DNA from: Chelydra serpentina
Taxonomy: Eukaryota > Chordata > Testudines > Chelydridae
Assembly (NCBI GenBank): GCA_037349315.1
Contig: JBAIAC010000001.1
Location: 36,890,001-36,954,000, forward strand
Length of the DNA stretch: 64,000 nt
Direction: 5' to 3'
Part shown: positions 12,060 through 25,046 of the stretch, piece by piece
How the letters are laid out: each line of letters starts with the position of its first letter
How positions within the stretch are numbered: the first letter of the stretch is position 1
Position numbers and translations under genes: made by a program
The notes under the pieces: model-generated
The model's database searches: none
What the model was told of the DNA's origin: nothing
What the model saw: only the letters and a program-made list of their open reading frames with translations

Positions 12060-12540
12060 CTTGCAAACTACCTCCCTGCATCACCAGCCTATGCATGGAG
12101 GAAGCAGGGAGCATAAAGGGAAGCAGGCTCTGTGGGCTTGCCATTTCCTTCATGAACAGATGAGAGGGTGGAGAGGATTGGGAACTAGGCAGAGCTTTGA
12201 CTCTGGCCCCTGGGCAAAACAGTTTAGCCATGGAGGAGGGAAAAGTGGTGTGCTGCAGATACGGGCCAGCAGCAGAATACTTCCCTGTGGATCAAAGGTG
12301 GGAACCAGGAAGGGACTGTGACTTGGAGTCACAGTTCTTTCTGTGGGCTGCTCCTAGGGTGCCCAGACAGCAAGTATGAAAAATCGGGATGGGGTGGGGA
12401 ATACAGGAGCCAATATAAGAAAAAGACCCAAAAATCGGAACATCTGGTCACCCTAGCTGCTCCCCACAGTGCAACTATGTGCTGGCCCTAACTCAGGACA
12501 AGAGGCAAAGTCTCAGGGTCACATCCTCAGCTGGTGTAAA
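12060..12540 (+). repeat. Unclassified interspersed repeat (pair with 32040-32345)
   Basis: GGAACCAGGAAGGGACTGTGACTTGGAGTC before the MITE and GCAACTATGTGCTGG after it run parallel to AGCAGGGAAGGAATTGTGACTTTGAG and GCAGCTATGCACTAC at 32250-32332. The MITE at 12355 is absent from the second copy. The family is unknown to me. Confidence 0.5.
12355..12455. mobile_element. Short hAT-type MITE (101 bp)
   Basis: The ends are TAGGGTGCCCAGA and, from the right, TAGGGTGACCAGATG. The flanking duplication GCTGCTCC is perfect (12347-12354 and 12456-12463), which gives the hAT assignment. It is in the opposite orientation to the copy at 31561 and is inserted in an unclassified repeat also present at about 32040-32345. 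Confidence 0.93.
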
Positions 12541-12555
12541 TCATAGAACTCCATT

Positions 12556-12985
12556 CTATGGGGCTGGGGCACATGACTTACGAGGAGAGGCTGAGGGAAC
12601 TGGGCTTATTTAGTCTGCAGAAGAGAAGAGTGAGGGGGGATTTGATAGCAGCCTTCAATTACTTGAAGGGGGGTTCCAAAGAGGATGGACTAGGCTGTTC
12701 TCAGTGGTGGCAGATGACAGAATAAGAAGCAATGATCTCAAGTTGCAGTGGGGGGGGTCTAGGTTGGATATTAGGAAACACTATTTCACTAGGAGGGTGG
12801 TGAAGCACTGGAATGGGTTACCTAGGGAGGTGGTGGAATCTCCATCCTAAGAGGTTTTTAAGGCCCGGCTTGACAAAGCCTCGGCTTGGATGATTTAGTT
12901 GGTGTTGGTCCTGCTTTGAGCAGGGGATTGGACTAGATGACCTCCTGAGGTCTCTTCTAACCCTAATGTATGATTCTATGATATC
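12556..12985 (+). mobile_element. CR1 LINE 3' fragment, close to the copy at 32826
   Basis: From GGGGCTGGGGCACATGACTT to the terminal ATTCTATGATA the sequence runs parallel to 33893-34316 with small indels that break the frame. Only the last part of RT and the 3' UTR are present. Confidence 0.92.
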
Positions 12986-13369
12986 AATAAGCCTTACAAA
13001 TCTTCGCATAGAATGCTTTTACCATGAATATTAAACATATGAAGAAAGCTTTTTAAACAGCAAGAATATCCAATACAAAGAAAAATTGGAAGGAATGCAA
13101 CTGAACGCTATCCAAAGTACAAACGGCTGTCATAATTTTTGGTAAAAAATGAACAGGAACATTGGTATTATCCCATGCGTAATAATTCTTGAAATGTTTA
13201 GAGATTTCAAGAGTTGAGGTAATTTTCTTTTCGCAGAATTTTCTGTATGCATTTGTTTTAAATCTAAAACCAATGAAGGTTAAATACTACATATTTCAGA
13301 ACTAGGCAACAGTAATGACTGATTTTTTTTCCCAAACTAAAAGACCATGATCTCACACAGATCTAAACC

Positions 13370-13570
13370 AAGAATAACTCCCCTGAAATCAGTGGAGTTA
13401 GAATGTTATACAACTCATGCAAGTGGGATCACTTGCCAATTTAAGAACTCTCTTTTTTGGGATAGGGTTTTAAAAATTGTTCACTGCTAACCTAACTTTG
13501 CTCCCACTGAAGTCAATGATAAAACTACCATTGACTTTAATGGGAGCAGAGGTACGCTGATGCTCAGCCC
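13370..13570. repeat. Small palindromic MITE remnants
   Basis: At 13499-13552, TTTGCTCCCACTGAAGTCAATG and its inverted partner ATTGACTTTAATGGGAGCAG face each other across nine bases. Similar short CTCC(C/T)ATTG-type foldbacks recur at about 27000, 35630, 39000 and 52600. Confidence 0.5.
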
Positions 13571-14133
13571 TTTTGGAAATCATGACTATTATAAACAATG
13601 TAACCCTACCTCTGAGAATTTTCTTGACCCATATTGTGGGTATTCATACATCTATTTCATAATTGGGACAGGTTCTAATTGCACTATATACAATACATTT
13701 TAAAAATATCCTAACTGAAAAAAAGTAGAAACCACCGACCAGGAGCCAGAGGGTCTGGAGTTCCTGCTGTTTCTGCCATTGCAAAATACATTAGTATACA
13801 ATGCCAGGAAATCTCAACTCTCCAGGTTTAAGGCATTTGTAGGAGTCTGCAACTGTAACATAACATCATGGTATTTGGGCCTGTGAGAATAAATATTCCA
13901 GTACAATTTGCTAAAGAGTAAACATGCAACCTTCATAAATGTGTGACAGCCATTATTATTATTTAACATACTGCGCACTAGTGTTGAAAATATACTTATC
14001 TTTGATGCAGAAGTCAACCATGACTAGTAGCTGACAAAAAAGGAAGATAAAACACAAGTCTGATAAAAGCCCAATGACTGGACATCATGTACCTGGATTT
14101 TCAGAAGTTTAGTCAAATAAATGCACATCTAAT

Positions 14134-14790
14134 TGTTACGCGAGAACTGGCCTTGACATAGCCTGTAGCCATCTTGTGCACTTAGCCACCATAAGAGAGA
14201 AGTGAGGACACCACGTAGCAAGGAAGAATTTGGCCTTGCTTAGGCAGACAAAAACATCTGCACAATTGCAGTGTTACTAACAAAGATAACGGACCTTGGT
14301 CTGGGTGCCTGTGTTTATAAGTTTCTTGCTGGAGTTGCATTACTAATAAGTAGAAATTATGAGCTCTTTGCTGTTGCTAGGGAAATTGTTAGCCTATTAG
14401 AAGTTACTTTGATTTATCCTTTGTTTTAAATTACTTATTAAAAAATTAGTTAAAACATGTACTATGGAAAAGTTTCGATTTTCTACAAGCAAGACGCTAG
14501 CATCAATCTCCCAAGCAGCTAGGAGGAAGGCTGGCCACTGGAAACCTGCTGCTGTCACTCGGCACCATCTCATACTTTGGGTAACTATATTCTGGGATGC
14601 TCTAGACTATTGCTAGTTTAGATGTGTGCTTTGTACTCAATAAAAACGGATTTTTAGGTGGAAGCACTCTTGTGTGTACAATCATTTATCAGAGGAAGGT
14701 GCTGTGTCCCCCACTGATTTATTTCCTGACACCTCCTAAAAAACAGTGATTTGTTACCATAGTTTTAGGTTCAGATAACCCCGGGTAACA
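14134..14790 (+). mobile_element. Solo LTR of an endogenous retrovirus
   Basis: The LTR runs from TGTTACGCGAG to CGGGTAACA (TG...CA, 657 bp) and is flanked by a 4-bp duplication, TAAT, at 14130-14133 and 14791-14794. A TATA-like TTTATAAG at about 14313 and AATAAA at 14639-14644 give plus orientation, with U3, R and U5 in the usual order. A 4-bp duplication is usual for gammaretrovirus-like integration. No internal retroviral genes are present, so it is a recombined solo LTR. Confidence 0.82.
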
Positions 14791-14794
14791 TAAT

Positions 14795-16030
14795 TTGCCT
14801 GTAAAATTGACAAAACATGCAACTATGGTCAGTGTACATGCAAAAGAGGTGCTCAAGTATGTGCCTGAGCTTCTGAAAACTGGACTCAAAATCTCCAGTC
14901 AACTAGTTTATTCTGTTGTTTCATATATTTAACAGAATATTATAAACAGTTTTTTCCTGACATGACCATGATTACAGATGAACAAGGCCAGATCCTCCCA
15001 CCACAAAGCTTTATTTTCCACCCAGCACCTTATAACTGTCAGTATCTCAGAAAAAAGAGCCAAAGCTATCAACACCATTGCAGCTCTTTAGAAATATTTT
15101 AAAATGCGACAGTTTCACCATAGAAGAAATCACTGGAGACAAGGACAATGCTGAGAAAATATTTATTACACAAAATATGTGTCCCAATCAGATTCCAGAC
15201 ATCAGTCTGAATTGCTTAAGCTGTGCTCTCAGGAAATTGCATCATCTATGAACCAAGACTGAAAAGATTTCGGTTCTACATTTAGACTGCTATCCTCACT
15301 TACATGTTTGACATCATCTATAAATTGGAGTTTAGGTTAAATACACATGACAAGGTTATTTCTTCTTAATTCATAGAGCTCAAGAAAAAGGAAAGGGCAC
15401 TAGTCACAACAAATGATTTCCCCAGGAATTAAGGAAGGATATTTAGGTTCTTGCAGAGATAATCTCTAAAGCAAATGGCTTCACAAAAGCTCACAATGGA
15501 TAAACTCTCCTGTTAAAGAAGAAACTCAGGTTACCAACCTGCTTATTACAGAAACTTTCAGGTTTTTTTAATTTCAGAACGTAGGCTGTTCAGATCTGCT
15601 GAAATAATAATTTCTCCTACTGCTTGTGGCAGACTAATAAAACTACAGTAAGAGTCAAGCTATGCCTGTGATAACTTCACTGCTTGTTTCCCACCACTCA
15701 CTCACTCACGATTTGAGGTGTAGGAACATTAGTTTTCGCTTTTCCTCTTTTAAATACACAACCCAATCTCTGATCTATTTTTTCAGATCAGGGTTCATAC
15801 CAAAAAGTAAATGAATATATGAGTCAAAGTTGTTAAAAGCAACTACATCTTCACCACAGGCACTTGTACAAATAGTTAAAACCATAATGAAAACATTTTT
15901 TTAGTATAAATTGCCACTGCCATCTAAACAGCTATATAACAGTACAACAACCTAATAATTAACTACTTTACCATAAATAAACAAATACCCAATAGTACAA
16001 AAGCTTTACAAAATGGCCAAAAAATCCAGG
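14795..16030. other. Intron, nothing recognised
   Basis: AT-rich sequence without inverted ends, coding motifs or simple repeats that I could support. Confidence 0.5.
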
Positions 16031-16039
16031 ATCTGTAGG

Positions 16040-16990
16040 ACCAAGGAGAGAAACAAATTCCAGAATTGAGGACTTCTCATGGAGAATGCTCTGCCAGCAT
16101 CTAGAGGGTCCCTAGCTTGAGCACCTTTGATGACTGACTGCAACTACAGAGATAAAATTTGGGGAGAGGGATAATCAGGGTCCAAACTATTTAGAGCTTT
16201 ATAGGTCAAAACATCTTAGATTCCAGACTGAAACTAACTGGCAGTCAGTGTAGATCTTGGAGCACTGGTGTAATGTGCTCTCTGAATGAATCTTTCCTTA
16301 GTGGTAACTATACTCTCCTCCACCCAGGGAAGTTTCGAAAATGTCTCAAGGAGAGAACACATTGTAATAGTCTAACCCTGAAGTGACAAAGGCCTGGATA
16401 ATGGTCACTAGATCTGCATATAAAATAAATAGTTGCTTGCACCCTACTTGAAAAGGAAAGATGATAAAACTTAATCTTATCAACAGCGGGTACCTGAACA
16501 TTTAGAGGATCAAGAACGACACAAAATTCTAAGGTTATGAGCTTGAGTAACTAATGCCCAGAGCTGATATAAACTCTGCCAGGTGGCTTCCCACACCTTA
16601 AAAACATTTTCCCCGTCTTCCTCATAGGAAGCCTCAGCCAGTTAGCCTTCACTCAAGCCCCAATTTCATTCAGACACAAGGTAAGGCACTTTTGCTGCAC
16701 CTGCCAGAGCTGATGAGGTGGAAACAAAGCTGGGTTCCTCAGCAGCCCATGCCTCCTTATGAAACCTCCCAACAGACTCATATACGCACTGAATAGGAGG
16801 AATAGGAACATGGAATTTTGCAGCTCTCTGCCGTGGTCAATCACCCCAAACCAAATCTGTGAACTCCCAGAAAGAACTGAACAAAACCACTCCAAAGTGA
16901 CTTTGTCTATCCCTGCTAGAGATTGCAGACGCATCACCAAACAGAAAGCAGTAATAGTTGGTCCATGACAATATTATAGCCTCCACCCTA
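16040..16990 (-). mobile_element. L2-like LINE fragment, 3' end
   Basis: Segments such as GTTAGCCTTCACTCAAGCCCCAATTTCA (16640 region) and ACTTTGTCTATCCCTGC (16899 region) run parallel to 29135-29160 and 29420-29440 of the L2-like copy at 29090. The left part (16040-16560) would be its 3' untranslated region. It is heavily decayed. Confidence 0.62.
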
Positions 16991-16999
16991 CCTATTTCC

Positions 17000-19090
17000 C
17001 TTTCAGCATCATATTTCCTCCAAACCACCACCACAGGAATCGAGGGAGCCTGACCCCCTCCATATCTTAAGCTCTTGGCAGCATTGTTTCACTCTCCTAG
17101 CTACCCTAAGACAGCCACTGAAAAGACGTAGCTGTTACAGCTGGGTACTAGAACAGTGATTTCTAATTCAGGCTTTAAAAGCCACATTAATATACCAATC
17201 CTCCCCAAACAAAACACAATCCCAACACACACGCACGCACCCCTTTCTCCCCCATCTTACTCAACATCTAATTTCTGCTGGTTTCTCTCTTCCCCCCCCG
17301 ATTCACTATTCGCCTGCAACAATATCCCTTACATCACAATCTGTTCCAACACCATAAGATTCTCAATAGGAACTACTGGAGACTCAACAATTTTTAAACT
17401 CAGGACATTTTATTTAGGTGTCCAAGTATGGACATAAAGACTCAATTGTAGGTATCAGTGTTTGAAAATCATGGTCAACGTGCCCTATTTTCAAATATGG
17501 AAGCTTCAATTTAGTTCTTAAATCCATATTTAGGAACTTAAATACCCACTTTAGGCACCTAAATTAAGTGCTGATTAAGGTGCCTAGGTGCTTAAACTTA
17601 GGCATTAATGTTTGGAAGTTGGGTCTTATAGTAAAGACAGGTAAGTGACCAAGGAGGCAGAATTTCAAATTTTTTTTTACAAAACTATCCAAACAGAGAC
17701 TAGACTTCTCCTCTTGATTCAGAATTCACCTTTTCCATTAAGAATGCTGCTGTCTGAACTGATATAAGCATTAGAACCCCCAAATAGAAGTTTCGTGAAT
17801 TACTATACATTTCTATTATTGATTTAGTGACAGATGAAAAAGATTATGTGATACAGGTCCTGGAAAAGGTAGCCTTACAAGATCAGAGGTCATTATGAAC
17901 TATTCTGTAACACAGGAATATTACAAAGATAATTATTTTTATTTCATCAAACTGTCAGTTCTTTGGCCAAATACAATAGATATACATACTGCTGAGTCCC
18001 AGAAAGAATATAGAATGTTTCTGTGGTTACCATTTCAGTGCAGTATTAGATCCCAAACTGTGAAGACTTTTATTTGGACTTTTATTTTATCAGTTTTTAG
18101 TGGATTCTCTCTTAGTTTTATATATCTTACCTGTCTCATCTTTCCTGCATATCAAAGAGATAAATCCTGCAAACTTATCCTCATGAGAGTAGTTACTACT
18201 CACCTTGGTAATATTACAGTCAATGCACATATGCCTGTGAGTAAGGGCTACTCACATGAGCAAGTGTTTGCAGGACTGGACTCTTAGGCAGAAAGACCAA
18301 AAGAGTCTGACTAGCTTTATAATGAATTATGGAACTAAACCAACAGTTTTGATAGGGATAATGAAACTTGTTTTTGTAAATATATTGTCAATTGTACACT
18401 TGTCAACTGGCCAGTTATCAAGTTTACTGCCAAACAGCAACACTTGAACAGATGCTACCCATTTTTCTCCAGACTCCATAGGCTCAGTCTCAGCTGGCAG
18501 AAAACCATTATTTTACTTTGAGGGGATCTATGGGAATCATTTTGACTTACAGCAGGAAAATAGCAGAATCCCCATTAATCATTTTCAGAAACAGGAGGGT
18601 TCCAATGAATGATTTTCATCACTGGTCTACAGCTGACCATATCACTGTTTCTACCCTTCTCATTTACATGCATTAACTGTGATACAAGTTTCCTGTCTTC
18701 GTCAGATGTTTTTATGTTGGACGGTGTTGAGACAGGGCAGGTTTAAATCTAACCATGAAAAATTCAAGCAGCCAAAATATTTCAAGAAAAGTCAGGACCC
18801 AAAACTTACAGGTTATTTTTTACGATATGAGTTCACTTTATAACCATTTTTAAAACTGTCGGACAAATGGCTGCAATTCTGTTCAGACAGCCCAATATTT
18901 TCTCTTATGTCTGTCATCTATAATCTCAGATACAAGGATGATATAAGGAAAAAAGAAACCGCAGGTCACTGAACGATCATTCTATGATCTACCAATTTTA
19001 TCAGGAAAATGTTCTGGTGATAATGCTTCCCCCACCCTCAGATCCTCCTTAACATATGTTACAAATCTTCAGGGTGCCCCAACAATAGAA
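17000..19090. other. Intron, nothing coding
   Basis: It contains a decayed relative of the foldback at 4455 (about 17400-17600) and a 130-codon open frame at 17895-18287 with no domain or codon signal, which I do not call a gene. Confidence 0.5.
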
Positions 19091-19099
19091 ATATGCATA

Positions 19100-19240
19100 C
19101 TGCTACTGTAGTAAATCCGGCCAACACGATGTATAAGGTATTTGACAAAGGAGCAACTCCCAGGTCCCCCAGTCAGGTCTTGAACCTATGACCGTCTGGC
19201 CCAGAAGTGTGAAAGCTCTCTCCTGAGCCAATGATATCAC
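19100..19240 (-). repeat. Degraded tRNA-derived SINE
   Basis: On the minus strand, GGCTCAGGAGAGAGC (A-box-like) precedes GGTCATAGGTTCAAGACC (B-box-like) at tRNA spacing. The tail is not recognised. This differs from the SINE at 9043 and 49783. Confidence 0.5.
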
Positions 19241-19249
19241 TTTTAAGTG

Positions 19250-20890
19250 TCGTAGACTGAAGACATGTGAAATAATTAATTCATTCAGTTCACTCAGCTC
19301 TAAGTTTTCCTTGGTAAATGTTCCTGAAGTGGAGAACGGCTCCCAAGGTTTGGGTTTCTATCTATAATTGTTCTTACATGATAAAAACAAGGCTCTTATT
19401 TTCACATTCTTTGCTCCACAAGGAAAAATATAATAGTGCCAAAAAACAGTTCCATTTGGGATCAAAACATGGCCCATGGTTTCAAATGAAGACAAACATC
19501 CTACCCGTTCCTTCAGTGCTTATTAAAATTCACATAAGTGAACTGTATTCACTTTACACGTTCAATTGGAAAGAATTAGTTTTCAATGGAATGAAGAGAG
19601 TCATCCCTCATGACTGATAAATGAACTCATGGCTTCTTGTGTAGAGACACCAACAGTAATAGATAAGAGGACATGGAAGAAAAGCAGAGAAGAATTTGTC
19701 TAGTACAAAATAAAGATACCCGGGCTCCGAAGTGCTCTTGAGCAGGACCTCAGCCAACTCCTGTTCTGACTTGTAGAAAACTAGCCCCAGTCTGGTTGAC
19801 CCATAAATATATGATTCACCCCTAATGGTTTGAATGACTATTTGAGTTGGTCTGCTTCTTTCGGAACGAAATGGTCTGCCAGAAAGTCTCTCACTCCTGT
19901 CAGCGGAGAGGCAGTCCAAACTGAACTCTTCCCTGTCTGTTCAAGTAGTATGTGGTAACTATATTGTGTGTAAAACCTGCACTTGCTATTTCTTGATTAG
20001 AGGAAGAAAGCTTTTGAGAGCCAGTCTGATGGAGCTTAATAAAGAGGGTCTTTAAAAACATGAAATGAAGTCTAAATCTTCATTTGCAGCTCTTAGAGAT
20101 CATTGTGGAAGTTCGTTTAAGGATAATCTCTCATTTAACATTTTTTCACACACAGTAGTCACACTACTTTTTCTTTTCTATTACAAAACCCCAAAACAAC
20201 ATAGAAGGAAAGGAAGTTTCCTAGACAACAATATCTGGCAGAGAGAGAGGAAGTGGGAACTGTTAATGGGGGCAACCTTTTTTATAAAGTTAAGGCGTCA
20301 GTGACATATACAGGCCTCTACCCACCATCATGACTACTCCAAAAAAATTGGCAGCAATGTAATTCCTGGAAGGTAACTGTGGAGGCAATGTCAGCAAGGA
20401 GAAACACATATTATACAAAGCCGGTATGTTATATCTTACTTCCTGGGTTTCACTGTATATCAGAAATCTTTTTGCCACAACAACTGGTCAATCAGATTGT
20501 CATTTTTGGTGAAATGGGCCTAATTTCTGCTCTCCATTATGAAGATTCAACCTCCAAGAAAGTCAATAGGAGCTGCCCCCATGTAACTGAGTAAACCATT
20601 GAGCCCAACCATTTAAAAGGAGTTTAGTATTTTAAAATATTTTTAAAATGCATTTAAAAGAGAGGCACAGCCCTTCTTTGTGGGCCATCTGCAGGCAGAT
20701 ACTGAATCTTAATGTTATATGCTTTTATTTAGCAGGCACACTGTACATTGTGTTCTGTTAGTTGCTGGTAATAATTATATTGCTCCTTGATTATTTATAA
20801 AAAGCAGGTAGTATCTACATATTAAAGATGAAACCAACAACACACCAACACACACACACTCTTATTTTGCTGGTTCTCTTCTTCCTTGGA
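19250..20890. other. Intron, nothing recognised
   Basis: No repeat family or gene was recognised. The AATAAA at about 20038 is isolated and has no associated retroelement features. Confidence 0.45.
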
Positions 20891-20897
20891 TCAGCCC

Positions 20898-21332
20898 TGT
20901 AACAGGTGGCTTGCCCATGGGCTGGAGAACCTGGGGCTAAACTAGCCCTGATTACAAGATGAGCCCCACCTGAGAGGAATCAGGTGGTTCAAATATAAAA
21001 GGCAGCAGGACGCTACAGGGGAGGGTATTTCCTACTGCGAGGGAACTGCAGAGTAAAGCTGTAGGGAAAGAGGGTGCCCTGCAGTGATCCCTGAGGAAGT
21101 GACAGTTCCTTAGGGAAGAGAAGGGCTGTGCCCAGTTTAAGGGTGGGTGGATGATTTCTATTGTGTTTGTTTTTGGGAACTTTGTTAATTTAATAAAAAA
21201 CCCAGACCCCCAAGAAGGGCTGTGATTGAGCAAGATTGTGTGGAGTTTTGTTTAAGGAGCCCTGAAGAATGGGAAAACAAGGGTAAAGCACTATAGTGGC
21301 ACCTCAGTCACAAAGGGGGCGTTTAAGTGACA
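20898..21332 (+). mobile_element. Probable LTR (about 435 bp), boundaries uncertain
   Basis: The segment starts TGTAACAGGTGGC and may end TAAGTGACA. It has TATAAAA at 20994-21000 and AATAAA at 21192-21197, spaced as in an LTR with a U3-R-U5 layout. I could not see a target-site duplication, so the ends are approximate. Confidence 0.5.
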
Positions 21333-22464
21333 GCGATGGTACTACAATCCCCAATTAAAGGGCTACACTCAGGGGCGCCAATCCTCCCCAGACAAAAGGT
21401 GAAAAAGGGAACCTTGGATTTATACTGCCACTTAATTTAGAGCTGCCATTTCCCCACTTTTTATTCTGACTCTCTCTTGGCGGCGGTTTAGCTATCCTTT
21501 TAGCATATTTCTGTAGCCCACAGAAAGACTGTCCAAATGCACAAAGGCCCTGATCCTCAAGCACCTTTACATGTGCTTAATTTTAATGGGACTACATACA
21601 TGCTGAAATGTAATCACATGAATAGGGGTTTGCTACATTAGGGCCTCACTTGGCTAACCCTCCTCTGTGTCACTTCAGAAATGCACTCAACCACCTTCCT
21701 GATGAAAGATTCAATCCCTGGTTGCTCCTGAACCGGGATTCTTTGTATGGATTTGCAATCAAACTCTGCAGACCAGGCTTCTGGTTACTTTTCTGCTAGA
21801 TTGGAAGTTGATACTTCTCAGTTATTTATCACACAATTGCAGAAATTAGAGACTGAAAGGCCTATTAGATCATTTCATCTGGCCCTCAGCCAGTGCTGGA
21901 CTCTTCTCTACAGTACGCTTATCAGGGTTTATCCCAGTCTTATTTTAACTATACTAAACACACACTTCTGTTAACCATTAATTTGATACATAGTAAGTTT
22001 AGTAATTGATCACTGGGTGAATGTCATGCTTTTGAGGGCGAGTGTAAAAGCACCTCTTACCATGAGTCACCAACTCTTCCAATGCCCAGAATTGCCCGCA
22101 GCAGCCGTTCTGTGACATTGCTTGGCTTACAAGACATGGAGAAGGCTGCAATTTCCTTTCTGAAACAATCCCCCTACTCCTTTTTTACTCTTGTCTGGGA
22201 AGTCAGTGTACTTCACCCTCTATTCAGGTGCAGCAGTCAACAATTACCCCAGCCAGCCAATTAAAAAATCTGATTTTATTTGTAGTCTTACAGAAATAGG
22301 TCCTGATCTTCCAAAGCATATAAACACCTGGGTAACTACTAGAACAAGCGAAGTTATGCATGTGCTTAAGAGCTTTGCTGGTTCAAGGCCATTATGAGTA
22401 AATTATAAAAAAATAAAATGTAAGTAGAAACAAACACACCTAGGCTAATACTTCAGAACACTAC

Positions 22465-22728
22465 AATCTTGTCTACACACAAAAACTGTATCACTTTAAC
22501 TATAATGGTATGAAAAAGTTATATATCAGTAGAAAAGTGCTTTTATAGGGATAGCTTATACAGGAAGGGGAATAAGCTAAACCTGTAAAAGTCTGGTTTT
22601 ATACTGGTATAAAACTGTATCCACATTACAGATTGGCCTGGTATAACTATGCTGGTAAAAAATTACCACCTCTCCCACCAGCTGACACAGTTATACTAGT
22701 AAAAAAACTGTGTGTGGACCAGGCCTAA
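22465..22728. repeat. Inverted-repeat element (MITE-like)
   Basis: The left end, CTTGTCTACACACAAAAACTG, and the reverse complement of the right end, CCTGGTCCACACACAGTTTT, are related. TATAC/TAACT-rich interior segments also pair. No duplication was recognised. Confidence 0.5.
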
Positions 22729-22764
22729 ATTACAAAATACTGAAATATTACCTATGTATTGCAT

Positions 22765-23960
22765 GGCATAAAATCATAGAATCATAGACATGTAGGGCTA
22801 GAAGGGACCTCTTGTGCATCCCCCCCATGCTAAGGCAGAACCAAGTACTGTATATCTAAATCATCTCTGACAGGTGTTTGTCTAACCTGTTCTTAAAAAC
22901 CTCCAGTGATAGGAATTACACAACTTCCTTGGGTAACAGAAAGTTTTTCCTAATATCTAACCTAAATCGCCTTTGTTGCAAACTAAGCAAATTATTTCTT
23001 GTCTTACCCTCTGTAAACATGGAGAACAAGTGATGACTGTCCTCTTTACCTATTTGAAGACTGTATTTTCCCTCAGCCTTCTCGTCTCTAGATTAAACAT
23101 GCCCAGTTCACCTTTCCTAATAGGTCAAGTTTTCTAAACCTCTTATTATTTTTGTTGCTCTCCTCTGGACTCTCAAATTTATTTACATCTTTCTTAAAAT
23201 GTGGTGCCCAAAACTGGATTCAGTACTCCAGCTGAGGACTCACTGGTGTCGAGTTACTTCCCATATCTTACATACAGTACTCCTATTACCACATGCCAGA
23301 ATGATGTTTGCCTTTTTTCCAGCAGCATCAAACTGTTGACTCATATTCAATTTGTGTGATCCACTATTCCCCCCCAGATTCTTTTCAGCAGTACTACTGC
23401 CTAGCCAGTTATTCCCCATTTTGTATTTGTGCATTTGACTTTCCCTTTCTAAATACAACATTTTGCACTTGTCTTTATTGAATTTCATCTTATTGACTTC
23501 AGACCAATTCTCCAATTTATCTAGAACATTTTGAATTCTAATGCCGTCTTCCAAAGTGCTTGCAACCCCTCCCTGCTCGGAGTCAGATGCAAAATTTATA
23601 AGCACACTCTCCACCACATTATCCAAGTCATGAATACAAATATTGTAAAGTACCAGACCCAGGACAGACACCTATGGGCCCAGACTCAATATGTCCTCCC
23701 AGTTTGACAGAGAACCATTGATAACTATACTTTGAGTACAGTCTTTCAACCAGTTGTGCAACCACGTTAGAGTAATTTTATTTAGACCATATTTCTGTTG
23801 TTTGCTTATGAGAATGTCATATGGGAAAGTGTCCAAAGACTTACTTAAGTCCAGCCTTACTTAACTCACATCTACTATGTCCCCCTTATCCATTAGGCCA
23901 GTTGCTCTGTCGAAGAAAGAAATTAGGTTGGTTTGGCATGATTTGTTATTGACAAATCCA
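22765..23960 (-). mobile_element. CR1 LINE 3' half, decayed
   Basis: The left end carries the CR1 terminus (ATCATAGAATCATAGACATG). A minus-strand frame at 23240-23671 contains VLDKLENWSEVNKMKFNKD and NWLGSSTAEKNLGG of the RT C-terminal domain. FADD is altered to FASD. Further RT homology (DSPFL/KAFDT region) extends to about 23960 with stops. Confidence 0.88.
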
Positions 23961-23969
23961 TATCGGCTT

Positions 23970-25040
23970 TACTTATCGCCTCATTTTCATCTAATAAAAT
24001 GGCATCTCTTCTCTCACAGCTTAAAACTCTGCTGCTCTAACAGATCTGTGTTCAAGCCACAAGTCCCAGAAAGACTGGGTCTGTGTCTAACCAGAGAGAC
24101 TTCGCCCCATACCCGTTTAGCTTCCAGTCATATTGATAAAAAGAATTTTCTGTCCTTACACAAAATAAAATTTTGAAATAATGTCCACTTTTGAAATAAT
24201 AAGACAAACACATTCATTTTCAATTATCAACGTCAGCTAGCTAATGTTCCAAAAATTTCAATAGTATTAGGCAATATTCCCCGGGAGCACGCATTTCCCT
24301 AGTCCATAGCAATTCCCCATTTCTTTCTCCCCTAACAGGCTTCCTTATCTATCTTAAATGACCGAGGGCTAATTATTCTACACAATACCTTTAGTAACAC
24401 TTCATTATCATGTCTATATGTCCCTTTGTAGGCAGTCTAGTATAAGATATAATTGCTCTATCTGTATATATGCAAAAAATGAGTTAAAATCTATAATATT
24501 TATGTAGAAGGTAAAATTCATGTGTGTGTGTGTGTAAATATATACATAGAGAGAGAGAACAGGCTACATTATCTGCCATAGAGGGAGCAGAAATTTTAAA
24601 ACGATAAAATAAAAGTAACTCTGTGGAATGACGAACTCTTCTTTCGCAAATATCATTCACTGAAAAGCAAAGCAGTCCAGCAGGGCTATAGAGGAAACTT
24701 GCCAAGTTAACAGATGAAAAACAATTTCTTACTCTGGTACTTTTTCAATGGGCAGCATTGTATGAACAATACTTTTCCTCTAGTCTATTAAACCTTAATC
24801 TTAGCCCAGACCACAATAAGTAGTATATTTCTTTCTAAATATTTACTATATGTTAGCATATAACAAGAAAATAAACCTACTTTGAATTTTTCTCTGTAAT
24901 ACTAATGAGCAAAATGTATCAGGCCTACATTTTCTGAAATGTCTCTAATTTTCAGAATGCCAATAAAAAAAATGTAAAGCTTAAGTTTTAGAGGTGCTAA
25001 TCGCCCAAAATTACAATTGAAATGAATGAGAATGGTTGAT
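23970..25040. other. Intron, nothing recognised apart from a TG repeat
   Basis: AT-rich intron between the CR1 fragment at 22765 and the LTR at 25047. Confidence 0.5.
24520..24536. repeat. TG microsatellite
   Basis: A short (TG)n run is followed by ATATATACATAGAGAGAGAG. There is no other feature of note around it. Confidence 0.8.
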
Positions 25041-25046
25041 GCTCAC

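Noticed and set aside
17895..18287. A 130-codon frame on the plus strand with a hydrophobic middle
   Set aside because: No recognisable family, no neighbouring splice partners and no codon bias; one such frame is expected by chance in 64 kb.
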